From positions 1 to 64,000 of the forward strand of contig CAMBMM010000004.1 in the NCBI GenBank assembly GCA_945868825.1: DNA of 64,000 bases, read 5' to 3'. Below, one piece after another: positions 41,782 to 51,186 of the stretch (the first letter of the stretch is position 1; the number at the start of each line of letters is the position of its first letter). The notes below the pieces were generated by a model. That model worked only from the letters and a program-made list of their open reading frames with translations. It had not been told where the DNA came from and searched no databases. This stretch comes from Sphingobacterium thalpophilum. Lineage in GTDB: Bacteria > Bacteroidota > Bacteroidia > Sphingobacteriales > Sphingobacteriaceae. The translations under genes and the position numbers were made by a program.

Positions 41782-41831
41782 ATCCTAATTTACAAAATAC
41801 TTATTTTAACAAAAAAAGATTGCTTAATTTT

Positions 41832-42335
41832 TTATCTCCCAAAATCATCCTGTACCCGCACAATATCCGCCTCATCCGAAGGATGCGTAGCATCCGTATG
41901 CTGCCAAATCTCGGCCACTATACCCCAGGTATCCAAGCCAATTAAGCGGTGGCGCTCACCCTGCTGTAAAGTAATGATTTCGCCCACAGAAAGGGTTTTT
42001 AGGGGGCCTTCTACATCCGTAAAACTAGTGCACAGCCCGGCAGTACCCCGCACCAAACACCAAATCTCGGCTCGGCGGTGGTGGTATTGCCACGACAAAC
42101 GTGTACCCGGAGCCACCAATAATATCTTTGGGCTCAATTTCCCCGAAATTTTTAAGCCGTTTACATCCAAGCCCTCAAAATACCTGTTGGCAAAAGCCTG
42201 GGCTTGCACTTCATCCAACACAAAAAAACCACCCCAAGGGCGTTCCGTATCCTCTTGTACAATGGTAAAACCTTGTTCGAGCAGTTCGGTTTTTAGTTCG
42301 GCAAATACAGCGCCTTTAGGTTGCATGCTAGTCAT
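41832..42335 (-). CDS. Cupin, mannose-6-phosphate isomerase-like (ORF opens at 42377; MTSMQPKG start more likely)
   Basis: ERPWGGFFVLDE, PGTRLSWQYHHRRAEIWCLVRGTAGL, IITLQQGERHRL. Confidence 0.85.
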   Translation of the reverse strand: MTSMQPKGAVFAELKTELLEQGFTIVQEDTERPWGGFFVLDEVQAQAFANRYFEGLDVNGLKISGKLSPKILLVAPGTRLSWQYHHRRAEIWCLVRGTAGLCTSFTDVEGPLKTLSVGEIITLQQGERHRLIGLDTWGIVAEIWQHTDATHPSDEADIVRVQDDFGR

Positions 42336-42413
42336 TGGTTTCGAAAATACGCATATTCGCGAAATATAGTTCAGCAAAAAAACCTAGTTTTGTCCCAAAC
42401 CAATACAAAAACC

Positions 42414-43181
42414 ATGGCCAAAGCCGATATCTTTTCTAAAGTTCCCGAATTAAACTATTCAGAACCAGCCGCCAAAACCGATTTTGAAGCTTTCAAAACC
42501 GTAGTAAACAGTCGCCGCAGCATCCGCGTATACGAACCAACCCCTATACCCGATGCCGTTATGCGGGAATGTTTAGAATTGACACTCTTGGCACCAAACT
42601 CCTCCAACTTACAACCTTGGGAATTTTTCTGGGTACGCTCTGCCGAAAAGAAAGCCGAATTGGTAAAACTATGCCTATCGCAACCGGCGGCACGTACCGC
42701 CCCCGAGCTAATTGTAGCCGTAGCCCGACCAGACTATTGGAAAATAAACCGCGAACGCATGTTGGAATTGCTTACCCAAAACGGAGAAAAAGGTTCGGGT
42801 TATCAATACTATAAAAAAATTACCCCATTGGCTTATAACCTGGGCTTTTTAAACATCTTCGGTTTCTTTAAAAAAGGCTTAATTTGGTTTAAAGGACTCA
42901 CAGAAGTAACACCACGCATACCTACATCTAGCCTGGAATTAGAGTTGTGGGCCCAAAAAACAACCGCCTTGGCTTGCCAAAATCTCATGCTCTCTTTACG
43001 GGCAGCCGGCTACGACTCTTGCCCCATGGAAGGCATGGATGGCGTACGGGTAAAGAAACTATTAGACTTGCCTAGCCAAGCAGAAATATGCATGGTCATC
43101 AGTGCCGGTAAACGAGCAGCCGGTGGTGTATACGGTCCCCGCATCCGTTTCGATAGCAACTATTTCATCCACGAAGTATAA
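42414..43181 (+). CDS. Nitroreductase-family protein (start MAKADIF at 42414)
   Basis: NSRRSIRVYEPTPIPDAVMRECLELTLLAPNSSNLQPWEFFWV. Confidence 0.92.
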   Translation: MAKADIFSKVPELNYSEPAAKTDFEAFKTVVNSRRSIRVYEPTPIPDAVMRECLELTLLAPNSSNLQPWEFFWVRSAEKKAELVKLCLSQPAARTAPELIVAVARPDYWKINRERMLELLTQNGEKGSGYQYYKKITPLAYNLGFLNIFGFFKKGLIWFKGLTEVTPRIPTSSLELELWAQKTTALACQNLMLSLRAAGYDSCPMEGMDGVRVKKLLDLPSQAEICMVISAGKRAAGGVYGPRIRFDSNYFIHEV

Positions 43182-43907
43182 CTAGGCAAAAATTTCGGCC
43201 AATACCGCTTGCGATTTCAGTTCGCCAAAATGATCTACATGCAGGCGGTAATAATCTAACAAGTGCTCCAACAATTGGCGGCGTTCGCTAGCTCGTATTT
43301 GCAATTGCGCTAAGGCTTCAAATTCACTTTCAATTAAGGCTTGCCAATGCACGCAAATTTCGGGTGCAATTAAAAAATCGTGCGCAGGAGGGTGGGTACT
43401 GTAACAAGCATTTTGCAAATCGAAATAGGCCTGCGGACCGTAACCCTTTTTATCTGGGAAAAATCCTAAAAACCGAGTCAAGCGGAGTAAAAAATAAAGG
43501 TGGAAATTGGCTAGGCCTTCTTCCAATTTATCAAGCAACTCAATGGCATGAAAAATAAACTCAAACAAAGCGTCGTCTTGCCCTTGTTGCCGTACCGATT
43601 TATAAATTACCTCATTTAAAAACAAGGCCAAGCTGCTCTTTACAATATCGTAGGGAATAGTTTGCAATTGCGGCGTTTGCCGAATTTCCGATACCCGTTG
43701 CACCTGTGTGGTAGCCTTGGCATACACCACCATATCTAGCAAGTGCAGTGGCTGCAACATGTTTAAGCTAATTTTTGCCTTCGGCTTTTTTACCCCATTA
43801 ATGATATACGATTGTAGTCCGAATTTTTCGGTAAACACCTGCACAATCACACTACTTTCCGAGTAATTTGTACACTTAAAAACAATACCTCGGGTTTTAT
43901 GGAGCAT
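43182..43907 (-). CDS. recO: DNA repair protein RecO
   Basis: TRGIVFKCTNYSESSVIVQVFTEKFGLQSYIINGVKKPKAK. Confidence 0.93.
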   Translation of the reverse strand: MLHKTRGIVFKCTNYSESSVIVQVFTEKFGLQSYIINGVKKPKAKISLNMLQPLHLLDMVVYAKATTQVQRVSEIRQTPQLQTIPYDIVKSSLALFLNEVIYKSVRQQGQDDALFEFIFHAIELLDKLEEGLANFHLYFLLRLTRFLGFFPDKKGYGPQAYFDLQNACYSTHPPAHDFLIAPEICVHWQALIESEFEALAQLQIRASERRQLLEHLLDYYRLHVDHFGELKSQAVLAEIFA

Positions 43908-43983
43908 CTGGCAAAATTCTGAGCCTCCAATTTAGGAAATTTTGTAGTTTTACGCCTACAAATACCTACCTATACGTCCTTTT

Positions 43984-46335
43984 ATGTGGAAAAAACTTGC
44001 TCAGTTTATCTTAGCTAACCGAATTAGTTTACTTATTTTATTGCTGGCCAGCACCGTTTTTATGGCTTGGCAGGCCTCTCAGGTTCGTTTATCTTTTAAT
44101 GCGGGCAAGGTATTGCCGCTCACCGATTCTGCGTATATAGACTACAATGCCTTCAAAAAAACCTTTGGCGAAGACGGTAGCGTGATGGTTGTGGGCATTC
44201 AATCGGACAGTTTGTTTAGCCCCAGCTTGTTTAACGATTGGCTAAACCTAAGCACCGACGTGCAAAAAATAGAAGGAATTAAGCAAGTGCTTTCCATTGG
44301 TCAATTGTCGGTTTTAGAAAAAGATACCCTGCTACAAAAATTTACAGCAAGGCCTTTGGCAGCTGGTCCGGTAGCCAGCCAAGCACAATTAGATAGCTTG
44401 AAACAACAGCTAGATCATTTACCTTTTTACAAAGACCTTATTTATAACCCACAAACTCAGGCCACCGTAATGGCCATCACTTTTGCCGATTCGGTGCTTA
44501 ACTCTGCCAAACGTATTGGCGTGATACAATCCATTTTAGATAAGAGCAAGCAGTTTAGCAGTACCCATCAGGTAGCGGTGCATTATTCGGGCTTGCCCTA
44601 TATCCGTACCGTTATTTCTAAAAAAATATCCGAAGAGTTTGCCCTTTTTATTGGGCTATCTATAGCTATTGGTGCACTCATTTTATACCTCTTTTTCCGC
44701 TCCTTTGCCGCCGTATTTTACCCGGTGTTGGTGGTACTTGTGGGCGTGGTGTGGAGCTTGGGCACCCTCGTATTGTTTGGCTATGAAATTACTCTGCTCA
44801 CCGGACTGATTCCGCCACTTATTGTGGTGATAGGTATTCCCAACAGCATTCTACTCATCAATAAATACCATACATGCCTGGCCGAGGAAGGGGATAAAAT
44901 TAAAGCCCTGCAACACGTAATTACCCGTGTAGGTATTACCACCTTTATTGCCAATTTAACTACCGCCATAGGTTTTGGCGTATTGTACTTTACCAATAGT
45001 GAGTTGTTGATGCAATTTGGCAGTGTAGCCGCCATTAACGTAATGGCTACCTGGGTCATTTCGCTCATTTTCATTCCCATTATTTTCAGCTTTTTGCCCG
45101 TACCGCATAGCAAACATACTAGCCACCTCAGTAGCCCTAAAACAGTAAAACTGTTGGCTTTTTTAGACCGCCTGGCACACCAAAAACGCAACCTTATTTA
45201 TGTGGCCACACTTTTGGTAGTGGTTATTTCTTTTATAGGAATATCCCGCATTAAAATAAATGGTTATGTGGTAGATGATTTACCTAAAAAAGATGCCGTT
45301 TATAAAGATATGAGCTTCTTTGCTCAAAACTTTAAAGGCATTTTACCACTTGATATTAGTGTAGATACCCGTCGGAAAAACGGTGTGATGAACCTCTCGG
45401 TCATTAATAAGATGAACCGATTGCAAGACCTCATCTCCACACACCCCGAATTTTCGAGAGCCGTATCTTTAGTAGAAGTATTGAAATTTTCATCGCAAAC
45501 ATTTTATGGCGGCGATACCACTTTTTACCGCTTACCCAACGAATTGGAAAAGAATTTCATTTTAGGCTATGCCTCCAATTCGGGCAAGGGCAATAGCAAT
45601 TTGGTAAAAAACTTTTTAGACAGTACCCGCCAAGTTACCCGTTTAAGTTTCCAAATGGCCGATGTAGGTTCCGATAAAATGAACAAACTAATTAACGAAT
45701 TAGAACCCCAAATCGATTCCATCTTCAATCCGAAACGCTACCACGTAGAACTAACTGGCTCTAGTATCATTTTTATTAAAGGCACCAATTACTTGGTAAA
45801 AAACCTCCGCGATAGTTTAATACTAGCAGTTCTACTGATCGCACTGTTAATGTGGGGTTTATTTAGAGGCTTTCGCATGATTCTCATTTCACTCATTCCA
45901 AATATTGTACCGCTTATTATCACAGCCGGCATAATGGGTTTTGCAGGCATCCCACTAAAACCATCTACCATCCTTATTTTTAGTATTGCTTTTGGTATAG
46001 CCTCCGATCAAACCATTTATTTCTTAACCCGTTACCGCCAAGAATTACGTACCACTACTTGGACAATTTCTAAAATTGTAAGCGATACCATTAAAGAGAC
46101 AGGTCTAAGCATGATTTATGTGGCTTTAATCCTGTTTTTCGGCTTTGGCATTTTTGCCGCCTCTAGTTTTGGTGGTACTGTTGCCCTGGGCTTATTGTTG
46201 TCCATTACCTTGTTGGTAGCTTTAATTTCTAATCTTACCCTCTTGCCAGCGTTGTTATTAAGCCTAGAGAAGCGTAACCAAAAAGAAAAAATAAAGAAAG
46301 GGCTGGTGGAACTATCAGCTGAGGAATTGAGTTAA
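43984..46335 (+). CDS. RND/MMPL-family transporter
   Basis: Two SSD-like 6-TM blocks and large periplasmic loops; GIASDQTIYFLTRYRQEL. Confidence 0.92.
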   Translation: MWKKLAQFILANRISLLILLLASTVFMAWQASQVRLSFNAGKVLPLTDSAYIDYNAFKKTFGEDGSVMVVGIQSDSLFSPSLFNDWLNLSTDVQKIEGIKQVLSIGQLSVLEKDTLLQKFTARPLAAGPVASQAQLDSLKQQLDHLPFYKDLIYNPQTQATVMAITFADSVLNSAKRIGVIQSILDKSKQFSSTHQVAVHYSGLPYIRTVISKKISEEFALFIGLSIAIGALILYLFFRSFAAVFYPVLVVLVGVVWSLGTLVLFGYEITLLTGLIPPLIVVIGIPNSILLINKYHTCLAEEGDKIKALQHVITRVGITTFIANLTTAIGFGVLYFTNSELLMQFGSVAAINVMATWVISLIFIPIIFSFLPVPHSKHTSHLSSPKTVKLLAFLDRLAHQKRNLIYVATLLVVVISFIGISRIKINGYVVDDLPKKDAVYKDMSFFAQNFKGILPLDISVDTRRKNGVMNLSVINKMNRLQDLISTHPEFSRAVSLVEVLKFSSQTFYGGDTTFYRLPNELEKNFILGYASNSGKGNSNLVKNFLDSTRQVTRLSFQMADVGSDKMNKLINELEPQIDSIFNPKRYHVELTGSSIIFIKGTNYLVKNLRDSLILAVLLIALLMWGLFRGFRMILISLIPNIVPLIITAGIMGFAGIPLKPSTILIFSIAFGIASDQTIYFLTRYRQELRTTTWTISKIVSDTIKETGLSMIYVALILFFGFGIFAASSFGGTVALGLLLSITLLVALISNLTLLPALLLSLEKRNQKEKIKKGLVELSAEELS

Positions 46336-46601
46336 TTTTTTTTGTTAGCCTGTTGTTGGTTTTTCTTGCGGTCTAGCAGTTTATGCTGATGTTTCTCTTT
46401 TCGAGTTAAACTGAGCAAAAAGCACAAGCAGCCAAAACCCATGCATAACACACCTAAAACCATTATCCATCCGTAGTTTGGTCCTAGTTCTGTTTGAACA
46501 CGGTAGCCAATAGCAACTAAAGCCATTCCAATAAGCAGCAGGATAATGCCCATGCAGACATAACGGCATCTCAAAAACTTTTTTACGAGATTATCTTTCA
46601 T
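46332..46601 (-). CDS. Small two-TM membrane protein
   Basis: Hydrophobic segments, Lys-rich C-terminus; convergent with preceding gene. Confidence 0.6.
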   Translation of the reverse strand: MKDNLVKKFLRCRYVCMGIILLLIGMALVAIGYRVQTELGPNYGWIMVLGVLCMGFGCLCFLLSLTRKEKHQHKLLDRKKNQQQANKKN

Positions 46602-46680
46602 GTTTTTGGTGCTAAAAAATATATACTACTAACTCCAAAATGGCGCTGCGTATTATATCCTATTTTCAACTGCTTTTTTT

Positions 46681-46688
46681 TAACTTTG
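46681..46688 (+). promoter_or_regulatory. -7 element TAACTTTG upstream of ileS
   Basis: Matches TAnnTTTG. Confidence 0.55.
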
Positions 46689-46716
46689 CAGGCTTAACGT
46701 GGAGAGTATAGCGCTG

Positions 46717-49700
46717 ATGTACAAAGAATATAAACAACTCAATTTATCGCAAACCGGAAAGGATATTCTGGAGTATTGGAAAAGTCGTCAGATTTTTGAA
46801 AAAAGTATTCAAAACAGACCAGCTTCCAAACCCTATACCTTTTACGAAGGGCCACCTTCGGCCAATGGTATGCCGGGTATACACCACGTCATGTCCCGTT
46901 CTATTAAAGATATTTTTTGTCGCTATAAAACTTTAAAAGGCTACCAAGTAAAACGCAAAGGCGGTTGGGATACCCATGGCCTACCCATTGAGTTGGCCGT
47001 AGAAAAAACCCTAGGCATTACCAAAGACGATATTGGTAAGAAAATTTCCGTAGCCGATTATAATGCCGCTTGCCGCAAAGAGGTAATGAAATACACCGAT
47101 GTGTGGAACGATTTAACAGAAAAAATGGGCTATTGGGTGGATCTAGACCATCCGTACATCACTTACGAAAACAACTATATCGAATCCCTTTGGTGGATTT
47201 TAAAAGAGTTTCATAAAAAAGGCCTTTTATACAAAGGCTATACCGTACAGCCCTATTCTCCGGCAGCAGGTACCGGCTTAAGTTCGCACGAATTAAACCA
47301 GCCGGGCACCTATAAAATGCTAAAGGATACTTCTATTGTGGCTCAATTTCGCCCAAAGAAAGACCAAAAGCATCCCTTAATAAATACGTTATTTGCCGAT
47401 GCGCAAGAGGATACGGTAATTCTAGCTTGGACCACCACCCCGTGGACCTTGCCATCAAATTGTGCCCTAGCCGTAAGCGAAAAAATAAACTACGTAAAAG
47501 TAAACACCATTAACTCCTACACCTTTGCCCCCGTAAGCGTGGTATTGGCTAAAGAGTTGGTGTTAAAATATTTTAAAGCAGAAGCCGAAAATGGTGATTT
47601 TACTGCGGTAAAATCCGGCGATAAAGTATTGCCTTGGCGCATTACTGCAAGCTTTACCGGTAAAGACTTAGTGGGCATTCGGTACCACCAATTGATGCCG
47701 TATGTAACAAATGCCGAACTAGAAGAAAAAGCGTTTCGTGTAATACCTGCTGATTTTGTAACCACCGAGGATGGTACGGGTATAGTGCATACCGCATCTG
47801 TTTTTGGTGCCGATGACTTTAGAGCCTGTAAAGAAAATGATGTACCCTCAGTAATGGTACTCGATGAAAACGGTACCGAAGCCCCATTGGTAAATAAGCA
47901 AGGAAAATTTGTAGCACAAGTAAACGACTTTGCTGGCCAGTATGTAAAAGAAGAGTTTTATAGCGATGAAGTACGCAAAAGCCCTGACTTTAGACCGGTA
48001 GATGTACAAATTGCCATCAAGCTAAAAGAAGAAAATAAAGCTTTTAAGGTAGAAAAATACGAACACAGTTACCCGCACTGCTGGCGTACTGACAAACCCA
48101 TTTTATATTATCCGCTAGATAGTTGGTTTATTAAAACCACGGCTGTAAAAGACCGTATGGTAGAACTAAACAAAACCATTAACTGGAAACCAGAAGCTAC
48201 CGGAACCGGAAGATTTGGCAATTGGTTAGAGAATTTGGTAGACTGGAATTTATCGCGTTCACGCTATTGGGGAACGCCGTTGCCTATTTGGCGTAGCGAA
48301 GATGGTAGCGAAGAGCTTTGCATTGGTTCTATAGAAGAGCTAAAAGCCAATATGAAGGAAAGCCTGGCATCTGCAGTGCCCACTACTGAGCAAAAAGCCA
48401 CCATGCAAAGTTATTTAAGCGCTTTAGAAAATGGTACGGCCGATATGCACCGCCCTTATGTAGATGAGGTAGTATTGGTTTCGGCAACAGGCAAAGCCAT
48501 GTTTCGCGAAACCGACCTCATTGATGTGTGGTTCGATTCGGGTGCTATGCCTTATGCCCAATGGCATTATCCGTTTGAAAATAAAGAAGAATTTGCCCAT
48601 GCTTACCCGGCCGATTTTATTGCCGAAGGGGTAGATCAAACCCGGGGATGGTTCTTTACCCTCCATGCAATTGCCGTAATGCTGAATGATAGCGTGGCTT
48701 TCAAAAATGTGGTATCAAACGGTTTGGTATTGGATAAAAACGGCAACAAAATGTCTAAGCGTTTGGGTAATGCCGCTGATCCCTTTGAAACTATAGAAAC
48801 TTATAGCGCCGATGCCTCCCGCTGGTATATGATTAGCAATGCATCGCCTTGGGATAACTTGAAATTTAACCTCGAAGGCTTAGACGAAGTGCGCCGGAAG
48901 TTTTTCGGTACCCTATACAATACCTATTCCTTCTTTGCACTATACGCCAATATCGATCGTTTTAGCTACAAAGAGCCGGAAATGGATATTCAGTTGCGAC
49001 CAGAAATTGATCGTTGGATTATTTCTTTGTTAAATTCATTGATTAAAGAAGTAGATGGTTATTACGAAGATTTTGAGCCTACCAAAGCAGCCCGTGCTAT
49101 TCAAAGCTTTGTAGATGAGCATTTGAGTAATTGGTATGTGCGCTTATGCCGTCGTCGTTTCTGGAAAGGGGAGTATACCGAAGATAAAATTTCGGCTTAT
49201 CAAACCTTATATACCTGTTTAACTACTATTTCAAAGTTGATGTCGCCTATTGCACCATTTTATGCAGATAGGCTATTCTTAGATTTAAATGAAGTGAGTG
49301 GTAAAGAAAGCGTAGAATCGGTGCATTTAGCCGATTTTCCGGTTTATCAAGACAATTTGGTTGATGTAGCTTTAGAAGAGCGTATGGCTTTGGCACAATA
49401 TATCTCTTCTCTCACTTTGTCTTTGCGGAAAAAGGTAAGCATCAATGTGCGCCAGCCACTAAGTAAAATATTACTTCCGGTTATTAATAAAGGTTTCCAA
49501 AATCAGGTGGAGCAGGTAAAAGAACTTATCTTATCTGAAACCAATATTAAAGACATTGAGTTTATTAGCGATACGGCAGGCTTTATTAGTAAAAAAGTAA
49601 AGCCCAACTTCAAAACCTTGGGTCCCAAAGTAGGGCAGGCAATGAAGGAAGTGGCAGCTGTACTTACGGCCTTATCGCAAGAAGAAATTGCTAGCTTCGA

Positions 49701-50103
49701 AAAAGAGGGCACATTCGCTATCCCAAATACCTCTTTTGTGGTTGATTTAAGCGATGTAGAAATGATGGCAGAAGATGTTCCGGGATGGCAAGTAGCCACT
49801 TTAGGCGCATTAACGGTAGCTTTAGATGTAACCATTAGCGAAGAATTAAAGCAAGAGGGAATTGCCAGAGAACTGGTTAATAGAATTCAGAACCTACGTA
49901 AAGAAAAAGATTTCTTGGTAACCGATCGTATTCAGGTTCGACTTTCTGACGATCAAACAATTAGCCCTGCAGTGAAAAATAATTTAGCCTATATTTGTGC
50001 CGAAATTTTGGCAGACTCCTTGGTGTTGGAAGCCAATTTAAACACCACAGAAACCTTTGAAATAGATGATATTAAATTATTTGTTTCTATAACTAAAGTA
50101 TAA
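46717..50103 (+). CDS. ileS: Isoleucyl-tRNA synthetase (ORF opens at 46699 GTG; ATG at 46717)
   Basis: EGPPSANGMPGIHHVMSR, GWDTHGLPIE, KMSKRLGN. Confidence 0.97.
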   Translation: MYKEYKQLNLSQTGKDILEYWKSRQIFEKSIQNRPASKPYTFYEGPPSANGMPGIHHVMSRSIKDIFCRYKTLKGYQVKRKGGWDTHGLPIELAVEKTLGITKDDIGKKISVADYNAACRKEVMKYTDVWNDLTEKMGYWVDLDHPYITYENNYIESLWWILKEFHKKGLLYKGYTVQPYSPAAGTGLSSHELNQPGTYKMLKDTSIVAQFRPKKDQKHPLINTLFADAQEDTVILAWTTTPWTLPSNCALAVSEKINYVKVNTINSYTFAPVSVVLAKELVLKYFKAEAENGDFTAVKSGDKVLPWRITASFTGKDLVGIRYHQLMPYVTNAELEEKAFRVIPADFVTTEDGTGIVHTASVFGADDFRACKENDVPSVMVLDENGTEAPLVNKQGKFVAQVNDFAGQYVKEEFYSDEVRKSPDFRPVDVQIAIKLKEENKAFKVEKYEHSYPHCWRTDKPILYYPLDSWFIKTTAVKDRMVELNKTINWKPEATGTGRFGNWLENLVDWNLSRSRYWGTPLPIWRSEDGSEELCIGSIEELKANMKESLASAVPTTEQKATMQSYLSALENGTADMHRPYVDEVVLVSATGKAMFRETDLIDVWFDSGAMPYAQWHYPFENKEEFAHAYPADFIAEGVDQTRGWFFTLHAIAVMLNDSVAFKNVVSNGLVLDKNGNKMSKRLGNAADPFETIETYSADASRWYMISNASPWDNLKFNLEGLDEVRRKFFGTLYNTYSFFALYANIDRFSYKEPEMDIQLRPEIDRWIISLLNSLIKEVDGYYEDFEPTKAARAIQSFVDEHLSNWYVRLCRRRFWKGEYTEDKISAYQTLYTCLTTISKLMSPIAPFYADRLFLDLNEVSGKESVESVHLADFPVYQDNLVDVALEERMALAQYISSLTLSLRKKVSINVRQPLSKILLPVINKGFQNQVEQVKELILSETNIKDIEFISDTAGFISKKVKPNFKTLGPKVGQAMKEVAAVLTALSQEEIASFEKEGTFAIPNTSFVVDLSDVEMMAEDVPGWQVATLGALTVALDVTISEELKQEGIARELVNRIQNLRKEKDFLVTDRIQVRLSDDQTISPAVKNNLAYICAEILADSLVLEANLNTTETFEIDDIKLFVSITKV

Positions 50104-50104
50104 G

Positions 50105-50488
50105 ATGGATAAACATGAAAAGACCCGCTACTCTGATAAAGAGTTGCAAGAATTTAAAGAACTTATTTTAGAGAAAATTAGAATTGCCCGAGAAGAATTA
50201 TCGGCTTTTACCACTGCTTTAAGTAATCCCAATGCAAATGGTACCGACGATACTGCAGGCACGTATAAAACGTTAGAGGATGGTTCGGCTACGTTAGAAA
50301 AAGAGCAAACCAATTTGTTTGCTGCCCGTCAGAAAAAGTTCATTGATAGTTTAGAAGCAGCCTTGGTACGCATAGAGAATAAAACCTATGGTTTGTGTCG
50401 CGAAACTGGAAAATTAATTCAGAAAGAGCGTTTAATGGCCGTGCCACATGCAACCTTAAGCATGGAGGCCAAAATAAAACAGAACTAA
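50105..50488 (+). CDS. TraR/DksA-family protein
   Basis: ALVRIENKTYGLCRETGKLIQKERLMAVPHATL. Confidence 0.93.
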   Translation: MDKHEKTRYSDKELQEFKELILEKIRIAREELSAFTTALSNPNANGTDDTAGTYKTLEDGSATLEKEQTNLFAARQKKFIDSLEAALVRIENKTYGLCRETGKLIQKERLMAVPHATLSMEAKIKQN

Positions 50489-51138
50489 TGAAAGGCTATA
50501 CAAAACCATTTGCAATCATTTTATTGGTTCTGTTAGCTGATCAAGTTTTAAAATTTTGGATCAAGCTGAACATGAGCCTTGGTCAAGAATTCCATGTATT
50601 GGGTCATTGGTTTATCATCCATTTTACCGAGAATAACGGCATGGCGTTTGGGGTAGAATTTGGTGGCGAAGCCGGTAAATTGGCTTTATCTCTAATTCGT
50701 ATTTTAGCCGTAATTGGCATTGGTTATGGCTTGGTGCATTTAATTAAACACAAATACCACCGTGGCTTAATCACCAATGTTTCCTTAATTTTTGCCGGAG
50801 CATTGGGTAATATCATCGATTCTACATTTTACGGGAAAATATTTAGTGAGAGCAATTATTTTGTAAAGGCTCAACTCTTTCCAGAAGTAGGAGGATATGC
50901 CGGCTTGTTGCATGGCAAAGTGGTAGATATGCTCTATTTTCCTTTGATAGAAACGCATTATCCTTCTTGGTTTCCATTTTGGGCCAATCAACCCTTTGTG
51001 TTTTTTCAACCGGTATTTAATCTAGCCGATACGGCTATTAGTATAGGCGTTATTGGTATTTTAGTTTATCAGAAGCGTTATTTTAAAGAAAAACCTTTAG
51101 AAGAAAGTCAACCGCAAAGCGAAATGACTGAAGAATAA
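50488..51138 (+). CDS. lspA: Lipoprotein signal peptidase (start at 50488, TAATG overlap with dksA-like gene)
   Basis: LLADQVLKFWIK, FTENNGMAFG, GALGNIIDS, VFNLADTAISIGV. Confidence 0.96.
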   Translation: MKGYTKPFAIILLVLLADQVLKFWIKLNMSLGQEFHVLGHWFIIHFTENNGMAFGVEFGGEAGKLALSLIRILAVIGIGYGLVHLIKHKYHRGLITNVSLIFAGALGNIIDSTFYGKIFSESNYFVKAQLFPEVGGYAGLLHGKVVDMLYFPLIETHYPSWFPFWANQPFVFFQPVFNLADTAISIGVIGILVYQKRYFKEKPLEESQPQSEMTEE

Positions 51139-51171
51139 AAAAAGCCCTCCCGATTTCGGGAGGGCTTTTTT
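51137..51171. terminator. Terminator after lspA
   Basis: AAAAAAAGCCCTCCCGA-TT-TCGGGAGGGCTTTTTT. Confidence 0.9.
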
Positions 51172-51186
51172 GTGAAGTACAAATTG

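Noticed and set aside
44781-45191. 136-aa minus-strand ORF opposite the RND transporter
   Set aside because: Antisense shadow within a long coherent membrane-protein frame.
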